Notes: generated from the letters alone by a model not told the origin. A DNA stretch of 37,784 bases from Alteromonadaceae bacterium (GCA_013373625.1 JABXHM010000104.1:1-37784), one strand, 5' to 3'; positions 1-9,396 are shown, counted from the stretch's first letter. Program-made: numbers and translations.

Positions 1-90
1 AGCTTCGGGCTCTGGCTCAGCTTCGGGTTCAGGCTCAGCTTCGGGCTCTGGCTCAGCTTCGGGTTCAGGCTCAGCTTCGGGCTCTGGCTC
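1..90 (-). repeat. 18-bp tandem repeat encoding EPEPEA in FimV
   Basis: Five consecutive 18-bp units lie at 1-18, 19-36, 37-54, 55-72 and 73-90 and continue off the left edge. Two synonymous versions alternate strictly (one with gggctctggctc, one with gggttcaggctc), so the duplicating unit appears to be 36 bp. Each unit encodes Glu-Pro-Glu-Pro-Glu-Ala on the minus strand. Copy-number change would be in frame. Confidence 0.95.
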
Positions 91-2250
91 AGCTTCGGTT
101 ACTTCATCGTCTTGCAATTCGGTAACGTCGTCATCTTGCTCTAACTCGGCTAACAACTCTTTGGTGAGATCATCGTCAAGATCGGCATCATCATCGTCTT
201 CGATGTTATCGTCAGTGTTTTCTTCTGTCTCATCATCAATGCCAAGCGCTTCAAGCAGTTCATTGGTCAGGTCATCAGTGACTTCTTGTTCAAACAGACT
301 TTCATCGATGTCAGTTTCTGGCAAGGCATCATCTTCGACTTCATCTTCAGCTTCTTCTTCCGGCAGCTCTGCTTCTAATTCGGCCAGTAGTTCATCTGAT
401 AACGGATCGTTAAATGCATCAGCATTTTCGATGTTCTCAATATCAATGTCGTCTACATCAAGATCATCTAAATCGTCGGTAATCTCGTCGATACTGCGCA
501 ACTTGGCCGGGTCGTCAACGGCTGTGCTATCGTCGCTAGTGATTTCATCGTCTAAGTCATCACTATCGTCTTCTTCATCCCAGTCCCCCATCAAATCGCC
601 CATCATGTCGATTTGATCCATCTCATCAATAATGCTGTCTGTCAGTCTGTCTAATTCTTGTGACTGCTGAACAATTTCTTCGTCGAGTTTTTCGAGCATT
701 TCCTCGCCAACAGGCCCATCTTCGATAGGCAGTCTGGCTTCTTCCACTTCAGTTTGCTGGGTTTCTTCGAGCAACTCATCTATGGATATTTCCGGGGTTT
801 CATCGTCATCAATATTTGCTGTCGATTCATCAGACGATTGCTCGGCGGCGAGTAGCGCATCTATATCATCGCTATCGGTAATCTCTTCAGCACTTTGCTC
901 GTCAGTATCTTCGTCATCGAGACTGGTATCCGGCTCATCCCCTTCTTCTGGTCCATCAAGCAGCGCTGCCAGTTCTTCATCTGTTGCCGACTCACTATCT
1001 TCAGCGTCATCTTCACCACTCTCGAACTCGTCCAACAGATCGTCGTCATCTGAAAGGTCGATGGCTTCATCACTGTCTGTTTTACTAAACTCATCATCGA
1101 ACAGGTTATCCAGATCGTCCTGATCCAGTGATGATTCTCCCACGTCAAACTCATCGTTATCTTCTGGCACCAGCATGTCATCTTCGAGTGATGCGAAGCT
1201 GTCTTCTTCATTAAGCGACTCTTCCAGTTCGGACGACAGTACATCGTCGAGCAAATCATCGTCATTAAACAGTTCTTCATCAGAGATCTCATCATCGCCC
1301 AGGTCGCTTTCTACCGTGGTTGAGAGGTCGGCAATCCCTTCTTCGGGCTGGCTCGGTAGTTCAGGCTCGGGTTGTTTTTTCTCTTCGTTGGCGGCAGGTT
1401 TACGCTTTATTAACCATACCGCTAAACCCGCTATCATTAGTATGGTTAATAAGCCGCTGCCAATAATTAATGCCATGGGGCTGGTAAGCTTGTTCATCAA
1501 CGAACTGGAAGCTTCGGCTTCTTTCTCAGCACGTTCTCGCATCAACAGTTCACGTAGTTCTTTTTGAAGCGCCAGTTGTTCGTCAACCTTCGCTTCAACA
1601 TCTTCGCCAACGCGATTGCGAAGCTCCTTGAGGTCTTCATTGATCTTATCTATGCGATCATAAAGTTGACGGTTGTCGTCAAGCAATGCCTGAACGCTGT
1701 CTATCGACAACGCAAACTGGTTACGGAGCTCTTCAAACTGACGAGCCTGGGACTGGTCAATTTGCGACAATTGTTGTTCTATTTGTGTTTTGGTTTGACT
1801 AAGATCATCCTGATTAACCAAAGGAACTGGCGGCTTCAGGTTTCTCAGGCTGTCTCCCGGCTGGTTAGCCATACGGGCAAATGCCGCATCATCGGCTTCA
1901 GCTTTTTGCCGGGCTCTTTCTTTGTCGATACGGGCGATATAACGTTCAGAGGGTAAACGGAGGGTGGCTCCGTCAACCATTATATTGAGGTTACCTTGTT
2001 CAAAGGCATCAGGATTAAGTTCATAAATCGCCACCATTACCTGATAAATCGACAGATTCGGATTCTGTCGGTAACGACTGGCAACCCGCCACAACGTATC
2101 GTTGGAGTCGATTGGCCCAAACACTACGCCGGAATACTGATTGGTAGCGTCTTTAGGTCCTCGAAGCGGAGTACTTTGTGCTGCAACCGGTTCGCTTATC
2201 ATGCTGGATAGCATAATGAGTAGCAAGCAGCCGGTTAAATGCAATTTCAT
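1..2250 (-). CDS. fimV: FimV-like polar/pilus assembly protein, C-terminus cut by window edge
   Basis: The minus-strand frame is open from an ATG at 2250 to base 1, 750 codons with no stop, so the 3' end is missing. The order is: signal peptide (residues 1-25, ending in PVAAQ), a LysM-like region (about 45-105, with NDTLWRVASRY and GATLRLPSERY), a coiled coil (about 140-235, with regularly spaced Q/E/L), one membrane helix (about 255-275, ALIIGSGLLTILMIAGLAVW followed by IKRK), then a very acidic cytoplasmic region of Asp/Glu-rich segments ending in an EPEPEA repeat. This is the architecture of FimV/TspA, an inner-membrane peptidoglycan-binding protein that acts in type IV pilus assembly, twitching and polar organisation. 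The C-terminal FimV TPR domain would lie beyond the edge. The position next to asd and pdxB matches other gammaproteobacteria. The plus-strand serine-rich frames over this region are shadows of the Asp/Glu codons. Confidence 0.9.
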   Translation of the reverse strand, partial: MKLHLTGCLLLIMLSSMISEPVAAQSTPLRGPKDATNQYSGVVFGPIDSNDTLWRVASRYRQNPNLSIYQVMVAIYELNPDAFEQGNLNIMVDGATLRLPSERYIARIDKERARQKAEADDAAFARMANQPGDSLRNLKPPVPLVNQDDLSQTKTQIEQQLSQIDQSQARQFEELRNQFALSIDSVQALLDDNRQLYDRIDKINEDLKELRNRVGEDVEAKVDEQLALQKELRELLMRERAEKEAEASSSLMNKLTSPMALIIGSGLLTILMIAGLAVWLIKRKPAANEEKKQPEPELPSQPEEGIADLSTTVESDLGDDEISDEELFNDDDLLDDVLSSELEESLNEEDSFASLEDDMLVPEDNDEFDVGESSLDQDDLDNLFDDEFSKTDSDEAIDLSDDDDLLDEFESGEDDAEDSESATDEELAALLDGPEEGDEPDTSLDDEDTDEQSAEEITDSDDIDALLAAEQSSDESTANIDDDETPEISIDELLEETQQTEVEEARLPIEDGPVGEEMLEKLDEEIVQQSQELDRLTDSIIDEMDQIDMMGDLMGDWDEEDDSDDLDDEITSDDSTAVDDPAKLRSIDEITDDLDDLDVDDIDIENIENADAFNDPLSDELLAELEAELPEEEAEDEVEDDALPETDIDESLFEQEVTDDLTNELLEALGIDDETEENTDDNIEDDDDADLDDDLTKELLAELEQDDDVTELQDDEVTEAEPEPEAEPEPEAEPEPEAEPEPEAEPEPEA

Positions 2251-2569
2251 AGCGTTCCTTTTTTGCCCTAAAGCGTCATGCGACCCGTTTTACTACCCGG
2301 CCCGCATTCGCAAATGCCAGCGGCGGTATAATAGCGCGGACCAACTGGCGTGTTTGTTGTTATGTTGGCAATTTACCCGAATTTACAAGGGTATAGTAGC
2401 AGTTAACTGACTAATGCAGGACAACCGATACCTTGCTCTGATTTTTAATTACGCATTTAACGTACTTAGTTCTTATACAAAATATAAACCAGTTACCCGA
2501 GTCGATCTAGAAAATGTTGCAAGTAATAACCGGTACTTGCCTTAACTCGCTTTTCCAGCGCATAAAACC
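2251..2569. other. Intergenic region upstream of fimV
   Basis: I see no supportable gene in this stretch. It lies between the fimV start and the asd terminator and must contain the fimV promoter on the minus strand, but I cannot assign a convincing -35/-10 pair. A short plus-strand frame ending near 2410 has no recognisable product. Confidence 0.5.
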
Positions 2570-2598
2570 AACAAAAGCGGGACCGGCCCGCTTTTGTT
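2570..2598 (-). terminator. Intrinsic terminator downstream of asd
   Basis: A perfect 12-bp stem (acaaaagcggg and its complement plus one outer A-T pair) surrounds a 5-nt loop, with T-rich sequence on both flanks. It lies about 80 nt after the asd stop on the minus strand and would insulate asd from fimV. Confidence 0.85.
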
Positions 2599-2676
2599 AT
2601 TATCGACCACAGTGGTCAGAAGTTTAGCCCCTGTTTTAATGTCGTAGCCACTTATACAGGGGGAGTTAACTCACGA

Positions 2677-3693
2677 TTATAAATAGTCGCGAATCAACAC
2701 TTCCGCAATTTGAACACTGTTAGTGGCGGCACCTTTACGAATATTGTCAGAAACCACCCACATATTAATGCCATTCGGATGAGTGATGTCATTGCGAATA
2801 CGGCCTACATGCACTTCATCGTTGCCGCTGGCGCTGCTTACCTGGGTAGGGAAGTCTTCGCGTGTTTCATACAATTTAACGCCTGGCGCATTAGCCAGCA
2901 GTTGCTTAACGGCTTCGGCATCAATAGGTTGACGTGTTTCTATATGAATCGCTTCGCCGTGACCAAAGAAAACCGGTACTCTGACAGCTGTAGGGTTAAC
3001 CAAAATGCTCTCGTCACCCATGATTTTCTTGGTTTCCCAGGACATTTTCATTTCTTCTTTGGTGTAGTCGTTTTCCATGAACATATCAATTTGCGGGATG
3101 GCATTAAATGCAATCTGACGACTAAATGCTTCTGGCGTGATTTCACGTCCACTTAGCAAATCAGCCGTTTGTTTGGCCAGCTCTTCCATTGCCGACTTAC
3201 CCGCGCCCGAGACAGACTGATATGTACATACGTTAATGCGTTCAATACCAACAGCATCCTGGATTGGCTTCAGTGCCACCATCATCTGGATGGTTGAACA
3301 ATTGGGGTTAGCAATAATATTCCGATTACGAAAATCTGCCAGTGCCTGCGGGTTTACTTCTGGAACAACCAGTGGAATATCCGGCTCGTAGCGGTAGTGC
3401 GAGGTATTATCGATTACAATACAACCCGCTTCTGCTGCGCGTGGCGCAAACTCGGCTGAAACACTGCCTCCGGCAGAGAAGAATCCAAACTGCACCTGAG
3501 TCCAGTCAAATTCAGCCGCGTCCAGTACTTCTACCTCTTCGCCCTTAAACGTAATCGTACCGCCGGCCGAACGTTTACTGGCTAACGGATACAGTTTAGC
3601 AATCGGAAACTTCCGTTGTTCCAGAATTTCAATCATGGTCTGACCAACCAGACCGGTGGCACCAAGAACGGCTACGTTGAAGGCTTGTGACAT
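2677..3693 (-). CDS. asd: Aspartate-semialdehyde dehydrogenase
   Basis: It makes L-aspartate-4-semialdehyde from aspartyl phosphate with NADPH, the branch point to lysine/diaminopimelate, threonine and methionine. The protein has 338 residues. The N-terminal dinucleotide motif is GATGLVG (11-17), the catalytic cysteine is C132 in NPNCSTIQ, and the substrate-binding arginine and catalytic histidine appear as RVP (R238) and GHGEAIH (H245). Because the cysteine is present, this is a competent enzyme rather than an inactive Usg-type paralogue. I use the ATG at 3693, preceded by AGGAG, because the longer frame to 3738 adds 15 residues before the typical MSQxFNVAVLG start. It lies downstream of pdxB on the same strand with a gap of about 75 bp, as usg/asd does in relatives of E. 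coli, and may be cotranscribed with pdxB. Confidence 0.95.
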   Translation of the reverse strand: MSQAFNVAVLGATGLVGQTMIEILEQRKFPIAKLYPLASKRSAGGTITFKGEEVEVLDAAEFDWTQVQFGFFSAGGSVSAEFAPRAAEAGCIVIDNTSHYRYEPDIPLVVPEVNPQALADFRNRNIIANPNCSTIQMMVALKPIQDAVGIERINVCTYQSVSGAGKSAMEELAKQTADLLSGREITPEAFSRQIAFNAIPQIDMFMENDYTKEEMKMSWETKKIMGDESILVNPTAVRVPVFFGHGEAIHIETRQPIDAEAVKQLLANAPGVKLYETREDFPTQVSSASGNDEVHVGRIRNDITHPNGINMWVVSDNIRKGAATNSVQIAEVLIRDYL

Positions 3694-3768
3694 AATAGGT
3701 TGTGCTCCTAATACACTAACTTGGCAGACATTTGCCATTTAAAAAAACTGACTGTTATTATTCTGTCG

Positions 3769-4911
3769 TTATTTCAGGTGAAAGCCTAACTGTGCAAGCT
3801 GCGCCGCGATTATTGGCTGAACCGGTGCCAGTCCATCTACCTGATGGCCAGCTATTTCACGGCGAATACCATACGCTTTGCGCATTGCGCTGAAAGTTTC
3901 AGCCCCGGTCATTCCCTGACGAAAGTTATTATTATCGTTAGTCACGTCATACACCGACAAAGCCAGTGTTAATGCGGGGGCCAGATTGTCGCTTTGATCG
4001 CGGCATAATTCAAGGTCAAGATGCAAATTTGGCCGCTCTGGCAGAAAATCACTCAGGGTTTTCTCAGGTGTTACACCCGTCAGATCACAAATGGCTTCGT
4101 ACACCAATTGTGTGCCAAGCAGTTTTCCTTCAATACTGTGCCCTGCTATATGCGGTGTAGCTAGCCAAAGCAGGTCCAGCAATTCGCGATCAATATCGGG
4201 CTCATTGGCAAACACATCAAGCACTACCGCGGGTGCATCGCCTGCTTGTAATCGCTGTTTAAGTGCCGGCTCATCAATGACTTCACCGCGACAAGCGTTA
4301 ATTAATAGCTGTTTCGCGGTGAGGTTGTTAAGTACATCTTCATTGATCATCGCTTCGGTCGCATGCGCCCCCGACTGCGTAAACGGCACATGCAGAGTAA
4401 TAACGTCGCATTGTTCAATATGTTGCCAGCTAACAAAATTGCGCGGGTCGCCACTTGCCTGAAGAGGCGGGTCGTACAGCACATAGGCAATACCCAGCAC
4501 CTCAAGCAACTGAGCCAGTGCACTGCCTACATACCCTGCCCCCACAATACCTATGGTAGCTTCAGCTAAATGGGTAATTTGCAGCTTATGTGCATTACCC
4601 AGCACACTGAGTACATATTCTGCAACCGCCTGAGCATTGCAACCTGCCGCCGACATCCAACGGATCCCCTGGCGTTCAAGATATGCTGTGTCGAGATGAT
4701 TAATGCCCGCCGTGGCAGTGGCCACCAGCAACAATCGGTTTGCACAACTGAGTAACTCAGCATTAACCCGGGTCGTTGAACGAACGGCCAGCACATCTAC
4801 ATCAATTAAATCTTCTGGCTTAAGAGTGCCGGTATCAAACCCTTCAGCATAGCCGAGGGCAGAAAAATAGTCGGCCGCCAGGGGCAATGAGTTTTCGTAG
4901 CGTATTTTCAT
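3769..4911 (-). CDS. pdxB: Erythronate-4-phosphate dehydrogenase
   Basis: This catalyses the second step of the DXP-dependent pyridoxal 5'-phosphate pathway, oxidising 4-phospho-D-erythronate. The protein has 380 residues, the normal family size. The NAD-binding motif GIVGAGYVGS sits at 121-130. The catalytic triad of the D-2-hydroxyacid dehydrogenase superfamily is visible as R208 (NACRGE), E237 (FANEPD) and H254 (TPHIAGHS), followed by the PdxB C-terminal dimerisation region (from about 290). The start MKIRYENSLP aligns with the normal family N-terminus. The gene lies between the fabB terminator and asd, the common order in gammaproteobacteria. Confidence 0.95.
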   Translation of the reverse strand: MKIRYENSLPLAADYFSALGYAEGFDTGTLKPEDLIDVDVLAVRSTTRVNAELLSCANRLLLVATATAGINHLDTAYLERQGIRWMSAAGCNAQAVAEYVLSVLGNAHKLQITHLAEATIGIVGAGYVGSALAQLLEVLGIAYVLYDPPLQASGDPRNFVSWQHIEQCDVITLHVPFTQSGAHATEAMINEDVLNNLTAKQLLINACRGEVIDEPALKQRLQAGDAPAVVLDVFANEPDIDRELLDLLWLATPHIAGHSIEGKLLGTQLVYEAICDLTGVTPEKTLSDFLPERPNLHLDLELCRDQSDNLAPALTLALSVYDVTNDNNNFRQGMTGAETFSAMRKAYGIRREIAGHQVDGLAPVQPIIAAQLAQLGFHLK

Positions 4912-5036
4912 GACACGAGTTTATCTTAAGTAGCAAAAGTTCTGAAAGATATTTTGCTATAGAAAGGGCATGTTGACCTGTGGTGCACAAATATTGTTCT
5001 ACATAAAAGTAGCGCCAGTAGCCGGCCCTATAAGCA

Positions 5037-5064
5037 AAAAACCGGAGCATCAGCTCCGGTTTTT
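5037..5064 (-). terminator. Intrinsic terminator downstream of fabB
   Basis: The inverted repeat aaaaaccggagc / gctccggttttt has a 4-nt loop (atca) and T/A tracts on both sides. It lies about 30 nt after the fabB stop on the minus strand and upstream of pdxB, so fabB and pdxB are probably separate transcripts. Confidence 0.9.
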
Positions 5065-5094
5065 ACTTTCATTACTGATAAAACGTGGCGCAGT

Positions 5095-6309
5095 TTACTG
5101 CTCGTAACGTTTCATTACCAGTGAGGCATTGGTGCCACCAAAACCAAAGCTGTTCGACATTACCGTATTAAGGGTAGTCTCACGGGTAGTGGTAACCACA
5201 TCCAGACCCGCCGCTGCTTCATCCAGATTATCAATGTTGATTGATGGTGCAATAAAGCCATGTTTCATCATTAATAAGCTGTAAATGGCTTCGTTAACAC
5301 CGGCCGCACCCAGAGCATGGCCGGTAAGTGATTTAGTTGATGCCAAAGGAACACCAGAATCACCAAACACTTCCTGAATGGCAGCCAGCTCTTTGACATC
5401 GCCAACCGGCGTTGAAGTACCGTGGGTATTGAGGTAATCAATTGGCCCATCAACGCCCTGTAACGCCATTTGCATACAACGTATCGCGCCTTCACCAGAA
5501 GGGGCTACCATGTCGAAGCCGTCTGATGTCGCACCGTAACCGACCACTTCACCGTAAATAGTTGCACCACGGGCTAAGGCGTGTTCCAGCTCTTCAACCA
5601 CAACCATACCGCCACCACCACTGCTGACAAAACCATCTCGGTCAGCATCATAAGTCCGTGACGCTGTAGCAGGATTATCGTTGTATTTGGTCGACAGCGC
5701 ACCCATGGCATCGAACTGTCCTGACAATGCCCAGCTTAACTCTTCACCACCACCGGCAAAGATAACATCTTGTTTGCCAAGCTGAATAAGCTCCAGCGCA
5801 TGACCAATACAGTGAGCACTGGTAGCACAGGCCGACGAAATAGAATAGTTAACGCCTAATATTTTAAATGGTGTTGCTAAACACGCTGATACAGTCGAGC
5901 CCATGCAACGCGGTACCATGTATGGTCCGACTCGCTTAACGCCCTTTTCGCGGATCACGTCGGCTGAGCCAACCTGATTTTCAGATGAGCCGCCACCAGA
6001 GCCTGCCACAATACCGGTACGAATATTTGATACCTGCGCTTCGGTCAGGCCGCTGTCTTCCACCGCCTGCTTCATTGCAATGTAAGCGTAAGCGGCAGCG
6101 TCGCCCATAAAGCGTAAGGCTTTACGATCGATATGATCTTTGAAGTCAATGTCTACATTGCCCCACACCTGGCTGCGCAAGCCCATTTCAGCAAACTGTT
6201 CGGAAAAGGTAATACCAGATTTGCCTGCTTTTAACGAGGCGGTAACTTCATCTTGATTGGTGCCAATACTGGATACAATACCCAGTCCTGTAATAACTGC
6301 TCTTCTCAT
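5095..6309 (-). CDS. fabB: 3-oxoacyl-[acyl-carrier-protein] synthase I
   Basis: This elongating condensing enzyme extends acyl-ACP with malonyl-ACP. FabB-type enzymes are needed for unsaturated fatty acid synthesis. The protein has 404 residues. The thiolase-fold active site is complete: nucleophile C161 (SSACATSAH), H296 (NTHGTSTPVGD), K326 and H331 (STKSLTGHALGAAG), with the C-terminal SFGFGGTNAS glycine loop. The length and the Cys-His-His spacing match FabB (KAS I) rather than the longer FabF. The ATG at 6309 has an AAAGGAT ribosome-binding site. A FadR-like half-palindrome sits about 50 bp upstream. It is divergent from mnmC, its E. coli neighbour. Confidence 0.95.
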   Translation of the reverse strand: MRRAVITGLGIVSSIGTNQDEVTASLKAGKSGITFSEQFAEMGLRSQVWGNVDIDFKDHIDRKALRFMGDAAAYAYIAMKQAVEDSGLTEAQVSNIRTGIVAGSGGGSSENQVGSADVIREKGVKRVGPYMVPRCMGSTVSACLATPFKILGVNYSISSACATSAHCIGHALELIQLGKQDVIFAGGGEELSWALSGQFDAMGALSTKYNDNPATASRTYDADRDGFVSSGGGGMVVVEELEHALARGATIYGEVVGYGATSDGFDMVAPSGEGAIRCMQMALQGVDGPIDYLNTHGTSTPVGDVKELAAIQEVFGDSGVPLASTKSLTGHALGAAGVNEAIYSLLMMKHGFIAPSINIDNLDEAAAGLDVVTTTRETTLNTVMSNSFGFGGTNASLVMKRYEQ

Positions 6310-6358
6310 AATTATCCTTTTGCGTTAGTGCCGCCTATAGTAATGATTTTGAGACACT

Positions 6359-6375
6359 AAGTGGTCTGCTCTTTT
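6359..6375 (-). promoter_or_regulatory. Possible FadR-like site and activator-dependent fabB promoter
   Basis: The 17-mer beginning aagtggtctg matches the E. coli FadR consensus (AACTGGTCnGACCAGTT) at about 12 of 16 defined positions, with one good half-site. Read on the minus strand, a TACTAT -10 lies downstream of this site, and 17 bp before it the -35 is a poor ACCACT inside the site. In E. coli FadR activates fabB from a site overlapping -35, so the geometry is plausible. The right half-site is weak. Confidence 0.35.
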
Positions 6376-6602
6376 GCGACCCTTTTCTACGTGATTTAGC
6401 AACAAATTGCCACCTTTCCCACGTAATTCTGTTTAACTTGGTTACATTGTAGTGGATTTCAAGCGCTGTGTCGGCTTAAACCACCCGATTCTGCCTTGTT
6501 CATACCAGCGCGAACCGCGTGTTGACCAGCAACAAGGGTCAACACCCTGACGGAATCCTGCTATTATATTGCGTCTATTTTTACTTTATATTACACCGCA
6601 CT

Positions 6603-8636
6603 ATGACCAACCGCCTGCACACTGCCAACGTTCATTTTAATCCACAGGGAACTCCGGTAGCAGACACCTTTGATGATGTTTATTTTTCTAACGACAGTGG
6701 TATTGATGAAACCCGTCATGTGTTTATCGATGGCAACGATCTCACTGAGCGCTGGCAACACTGGCAACAGCCCCACTTTGTTATAGCCGAAACGGGGTTT
6801 GGTACCGGTTTGAACGGCCTGATAACCATGCAACTGTTTAAACAGTTTCGCATGGCAAACCCCACTCATCCACTTAAACAGCTTTTTATTGTCAGTACCG
6901 AAAAATTTCCGATTAAAGCCAGTGATTTGCAACAGGCTCTGGCGGTATTCCCCACCGTAAGCGCGGAAGTAAGCAAACTCATTGAGCTCTACCCGGCGCC
7001 GTTGCCCGGCTGCCATCGTTTGGATTTTAGTCAATGGCATACCACCGTCGACCTCTGGCTCGGTGACATTGACGACTTACTGCCACAATGGCATTGCCCG
7101 CAAGAGGGCTTGGTTGATGCATGGTTTTTGGATGGTTTTGCCCCCAGTAAAAACCCTGATATGTGGAGCGATACGTTATTTACGCAAATGGCACGATTAA
7201 GTAAACCGCGAGCCACGTTTGCCACATTTACTGCCGCAGGCATTGTAAAAAGAGGGCTCAAAGCCGCCGGTTTTGCCATTGCGAAACGTAAGGGCTTTGG
7301 CCGCAAACGGGATATGCTGGCCGGTTATCTGGACACTTCACCAGCGCGGCGGGTTAATGCGCCCTGGCACTATCGCTACCCTACTGTAGCGGCGTCCTCC
7401 AACGAGCACATCGCCATTATCGGGGCGGGGCTTGCTGGCAGTACACTCGCACTGGCGCTGTGTAAACGTGGCATTAAGGTATCTCTGTTTGGCCATGGGC
7501 CGGGGCCGGCCGATGGCGCATCAGGTAATCGTCAGGGCGGACTATATCCACAATTGCAAGCCAGCTTAAGTAACCCGGCACAAATTCAGGCGCACGGTTT
7601 TTTATACGCGCGGCGTTATTACAATGCACTCAGCGCGGCCGGATTTTCTTTTGAACATGACAATTGCGGTGTGTTGCTGCTTGGTTTTAACGACGAAGTA
7701 AAACACCGCCAGCAAAAACTGATAGGCAACGACATTTGGCCTCAAGAACTGGTTACAGCGGTAACGGCTGAGCAGGCCAGCGAATTAAGTGGCTTAGCGT
7801 TATCTGACAGCGGGTTATTTGTGCATCAGGGAGGCTGGATTTGCCCCGCACAATTGGTTGCCGCGCAATTACAGGCAGCGCGCCAAACGGGTCTGTTGGA
7901 AGAACACTATGGCGCCTGCGTAAAGACAGCGGATATGGTTGAGGTCATGCCGCATACCGCAGACACCCTTTTGCATATAGAAGCTGACGAGCAGCGCTGG
8001 CAGGTAAGCCGGGTTGTGCTGGCAGCTGGACATGAATGTACAGAGATCGACGCGCTGGCACATTTACCGCTGCGACCGGTACGAGGTCAGGTAGAGGCCT
8101 TGCCAAGTCAGCGCCCTGTTAACCAGCTTAAAACGGTGTTATGCCATAAAGGGTATCTCACACCTGATTGGCAGGGCCGTCATGCGCTGGGCTCAACCTA
8201 TGTGAAAGGCGATACCGATACCACGCCCCGTGAAAGTGAAAGCGCACAAAACCTGGCGATTCATGCCAAAGCACTAGCGCATTATGATTGGGCCCATACC
8301 CTGACTCATGACAATGACGCCAGGGCGGCTATCAGATTGGGCACTGCCGATCATCAGCCTATTGTAGGCGCAGTGCTAGCGCCACACACGATTACCGAAC
8401 GCTACCACGACCTGTATCAAGGAAAGCATGTAAACAGTTACCCTGAGGTGAGTGAGCTACAGCAACTGTTGGCGTTTACCGGCCTTGGTTCGCGCGGGCT
8501 TACCACGGCCCCGCTGATGGCAGAGGTACTCGCCAGTCAACTGTGCCACGAGCCCTTGCCCATGAGCGAAACCCTGCTCCAGGCAGTGGCCCCTGAGCGA
8601 TTCCAACTGCGTAACTTACGTCGGCCACCTGCGTAA
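6603..8636 (+). CDS. mnmC: Bifunctional tRNA 5-methylaminomethyl-2-thiouridine biosynthesis protein MnmC
   Basis: It carries out the last two steps of mnm5(s2)U34 formation in tRNA. The C-terminal FAD domain removes the carboxymethyl group of cmnm5U and the N-terminal SAM domain methylates the resulting amine. The protein has 677 residues. The N-terminal methyltransferase shows FDDVYFSNDSGIDET (about 24-38), the SAM loop AETGFGTGLNG and GFAPSKNPDMW. A Rossmann FAD motif IAIIGAGLAGSTLA begins near residue 270, and the DAO-like domain ends with GLGSRGLTTAPL. I chose the ATG at 6603, although no strong ribosome-binding site precedes it, because MTNRLHTANVHFNPQGTP aligns with the family start; the frame extends 28 codons further upstream without homology. 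It ends 5 bp from a convergent lipoprotein gene. Confidence 0.94.
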   Translation: MTNRLHTANVHFNPQGTPVADTFDDVYFSNDSGIDETRHVFIDGNDLTERWQHWQQPHFVIAETGFGTGLNGLITMQLFKQFRMANPTHPLKQLFIVSTEKFPIKASDLQQALAVFPTVSAEVSKLIELYPAPLPGCHRLDFSQWHTTVDLWLGDIDDLLPQWHCPQEGLVDAWFLDGFAPSKNPDMWSDTLFTQMARLSKPRATFATFTAAGIVKRGLKAAGFAIAKRKGFGRKRDMLAGYLDTSPARRVNAPWHYRYPTVAASSNEHIAIIGAGLAGSTLALALCKRGIKVSLFGHGPGPADGASGNRQGGLYPQLQASLSNPAQIQAHGFLYARRYYNALSAAGFSFEHDNCGVLLLGFNDEVKHRQQKLIGNDIWPQELVTAVTAEQASELSGLALSDSGLFVHQGGWICPAQLVAAQLQAARQTGLLEEHYGACVKTADMVEVMPHTADTLLHIEADEQRWQVSRVVLAAGHECTEIDALAHLPLRPVRGQVEALPSQRPVNQLKTVLCHKGYLTPDWQGRHALGSTYVKGDTDTTPRESESAQNLAIHAKALAHYDWAHTLTHDNDARAAIRLGTADHQPIVGAVLAPHTITERYHDLYQGKHVNSYPEVSELQQLLAFTGLGSRGLTTAPLMAEVLASQLCHEPLPMSETLLQAVAPERFQLRNLRRPPA

Positions 8637-8641
8637 TAGCG

Positions 8642-9391
8642 TTACCCTTTGGTGAACTTGATCCGGCCACCCACAGTACCCCGTTCGCTGCCATCACTGG
8701 GAATCAGGGCATCCGCTACGTAGTACGGAATTAACATCTGCGCACTGGCAACCACCGAATGCGACTGAATACCAATGATCCGGGCATTGACCATAACACC
8801 GCCCTGATGTCTGGCCATGGTGCCGGTCAGCACAAAATCTAACGGCAAGTTGGTGTCTAACTCTAAGTAATCACGGGTTAACAGAAAATCACCTTCCGGG
8901 GTGACACGGATGAAGTCGGTAGCTTTAAAGTCGATAACCGGAATACGAAACTTATGCAACTCATGCACAAACGATTCTGCCATTTGCTGACCCAGCAAAT
9001 TGGTTTTGTTTAATTCCGAATCCAGTAACGCGAAATGGGTTACCCCAATGGGCGTTTGGTTATTCACTACTTCCATATTGGCAACCAGATCTTGTGTCAG
9101 TACCTTCACGTAGTCGCCCACGTGTTTGCTCAGAGGTCGGCCTTTGTAGGCGCCCTGTGCGCTGGAATACACCGGCGGCTGCCCGGGTAAGCCGTAATTA
9201 TCTGTGTCATCGGTTGCATCGGTTACTGGCGGCGGCTGACTACCCGGCGGATAGAGATCGCGAGCAGTAATGTCCATTACGGATAAGCGGCTTGCCTGAG
9301 CCGATTGAGCAACCTCATCATCCATAACCTGGCAACCGGCTTGCGTAAGCGCTAAAACGAATACAACGCTGAGTCCTGCTATTTTACTCAT
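8642..9391 (-). CDS. FlgO-domain outer-membrane lipoprotein (second of a pair)
   Basis: A lipoprotein signal peptide ends in the lipobox LTQAGC, followed by a Pro/Asp-rich linker (about 45-75) and a FlgO-like domain (about 85-230) with YVKVLTQDLV, an adhesion-like strand pattern, DFVLTGTMARHQGGVMVNARIIG and a closing IPYYVADALI. The FlgO family includes a Vibrio outer-membrane lipoprotein needed for flagellar stability; the exact role here is unknown. I prefer the ATG at 9391 (249 residues) over the GTG at 9397 because AAGGG lies at proper distance only from the ATG. The upstream paralogue's stop falls a few bases before this start, so the two are translationally coupled. It resembles its neighbour in domain and in the TGTxxxxxxGxxVNARI motif, suggesting an old duplication. 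Confidence 0.75.
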   Translation of the reverse strand: MSKIAGLSVVFVLALTQAGCQVMDDEVAQSAQASRLSVMDITARDLYPPGSQPPPVTDATDDTDNYGLPGQPPVYSSAQGAYKGRPLSKHVGDYVKVLTQDLVANMEVVNNQTPIGVTHFALLDSELNKTNLLGQQMAESFVHELHKFRIPVIDFKATDFIRVTPEGDFLLTRDYLELDTNLPLDFVLTGTMARHQGGVMVNARIIGIQSHSVVASAQMLIPYYVADALIPSDGSERGTVGGRIKFTKG

Positions 9392-9396
9392 AACCA

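Noticed and set aside
161..1295. Serine-rich plus-strand frames and a minus-strand Met/Thr-rich frame
   Set aside because: They are other-frame readings of the Asp/Glu-rich FimV coding region and show no domains.
6519..6602. 28-codon upstream extension of mnmC
   Set aside because: The family N-terminus aligns at the ATG at 6603, and the extension has no homology to MnmC.
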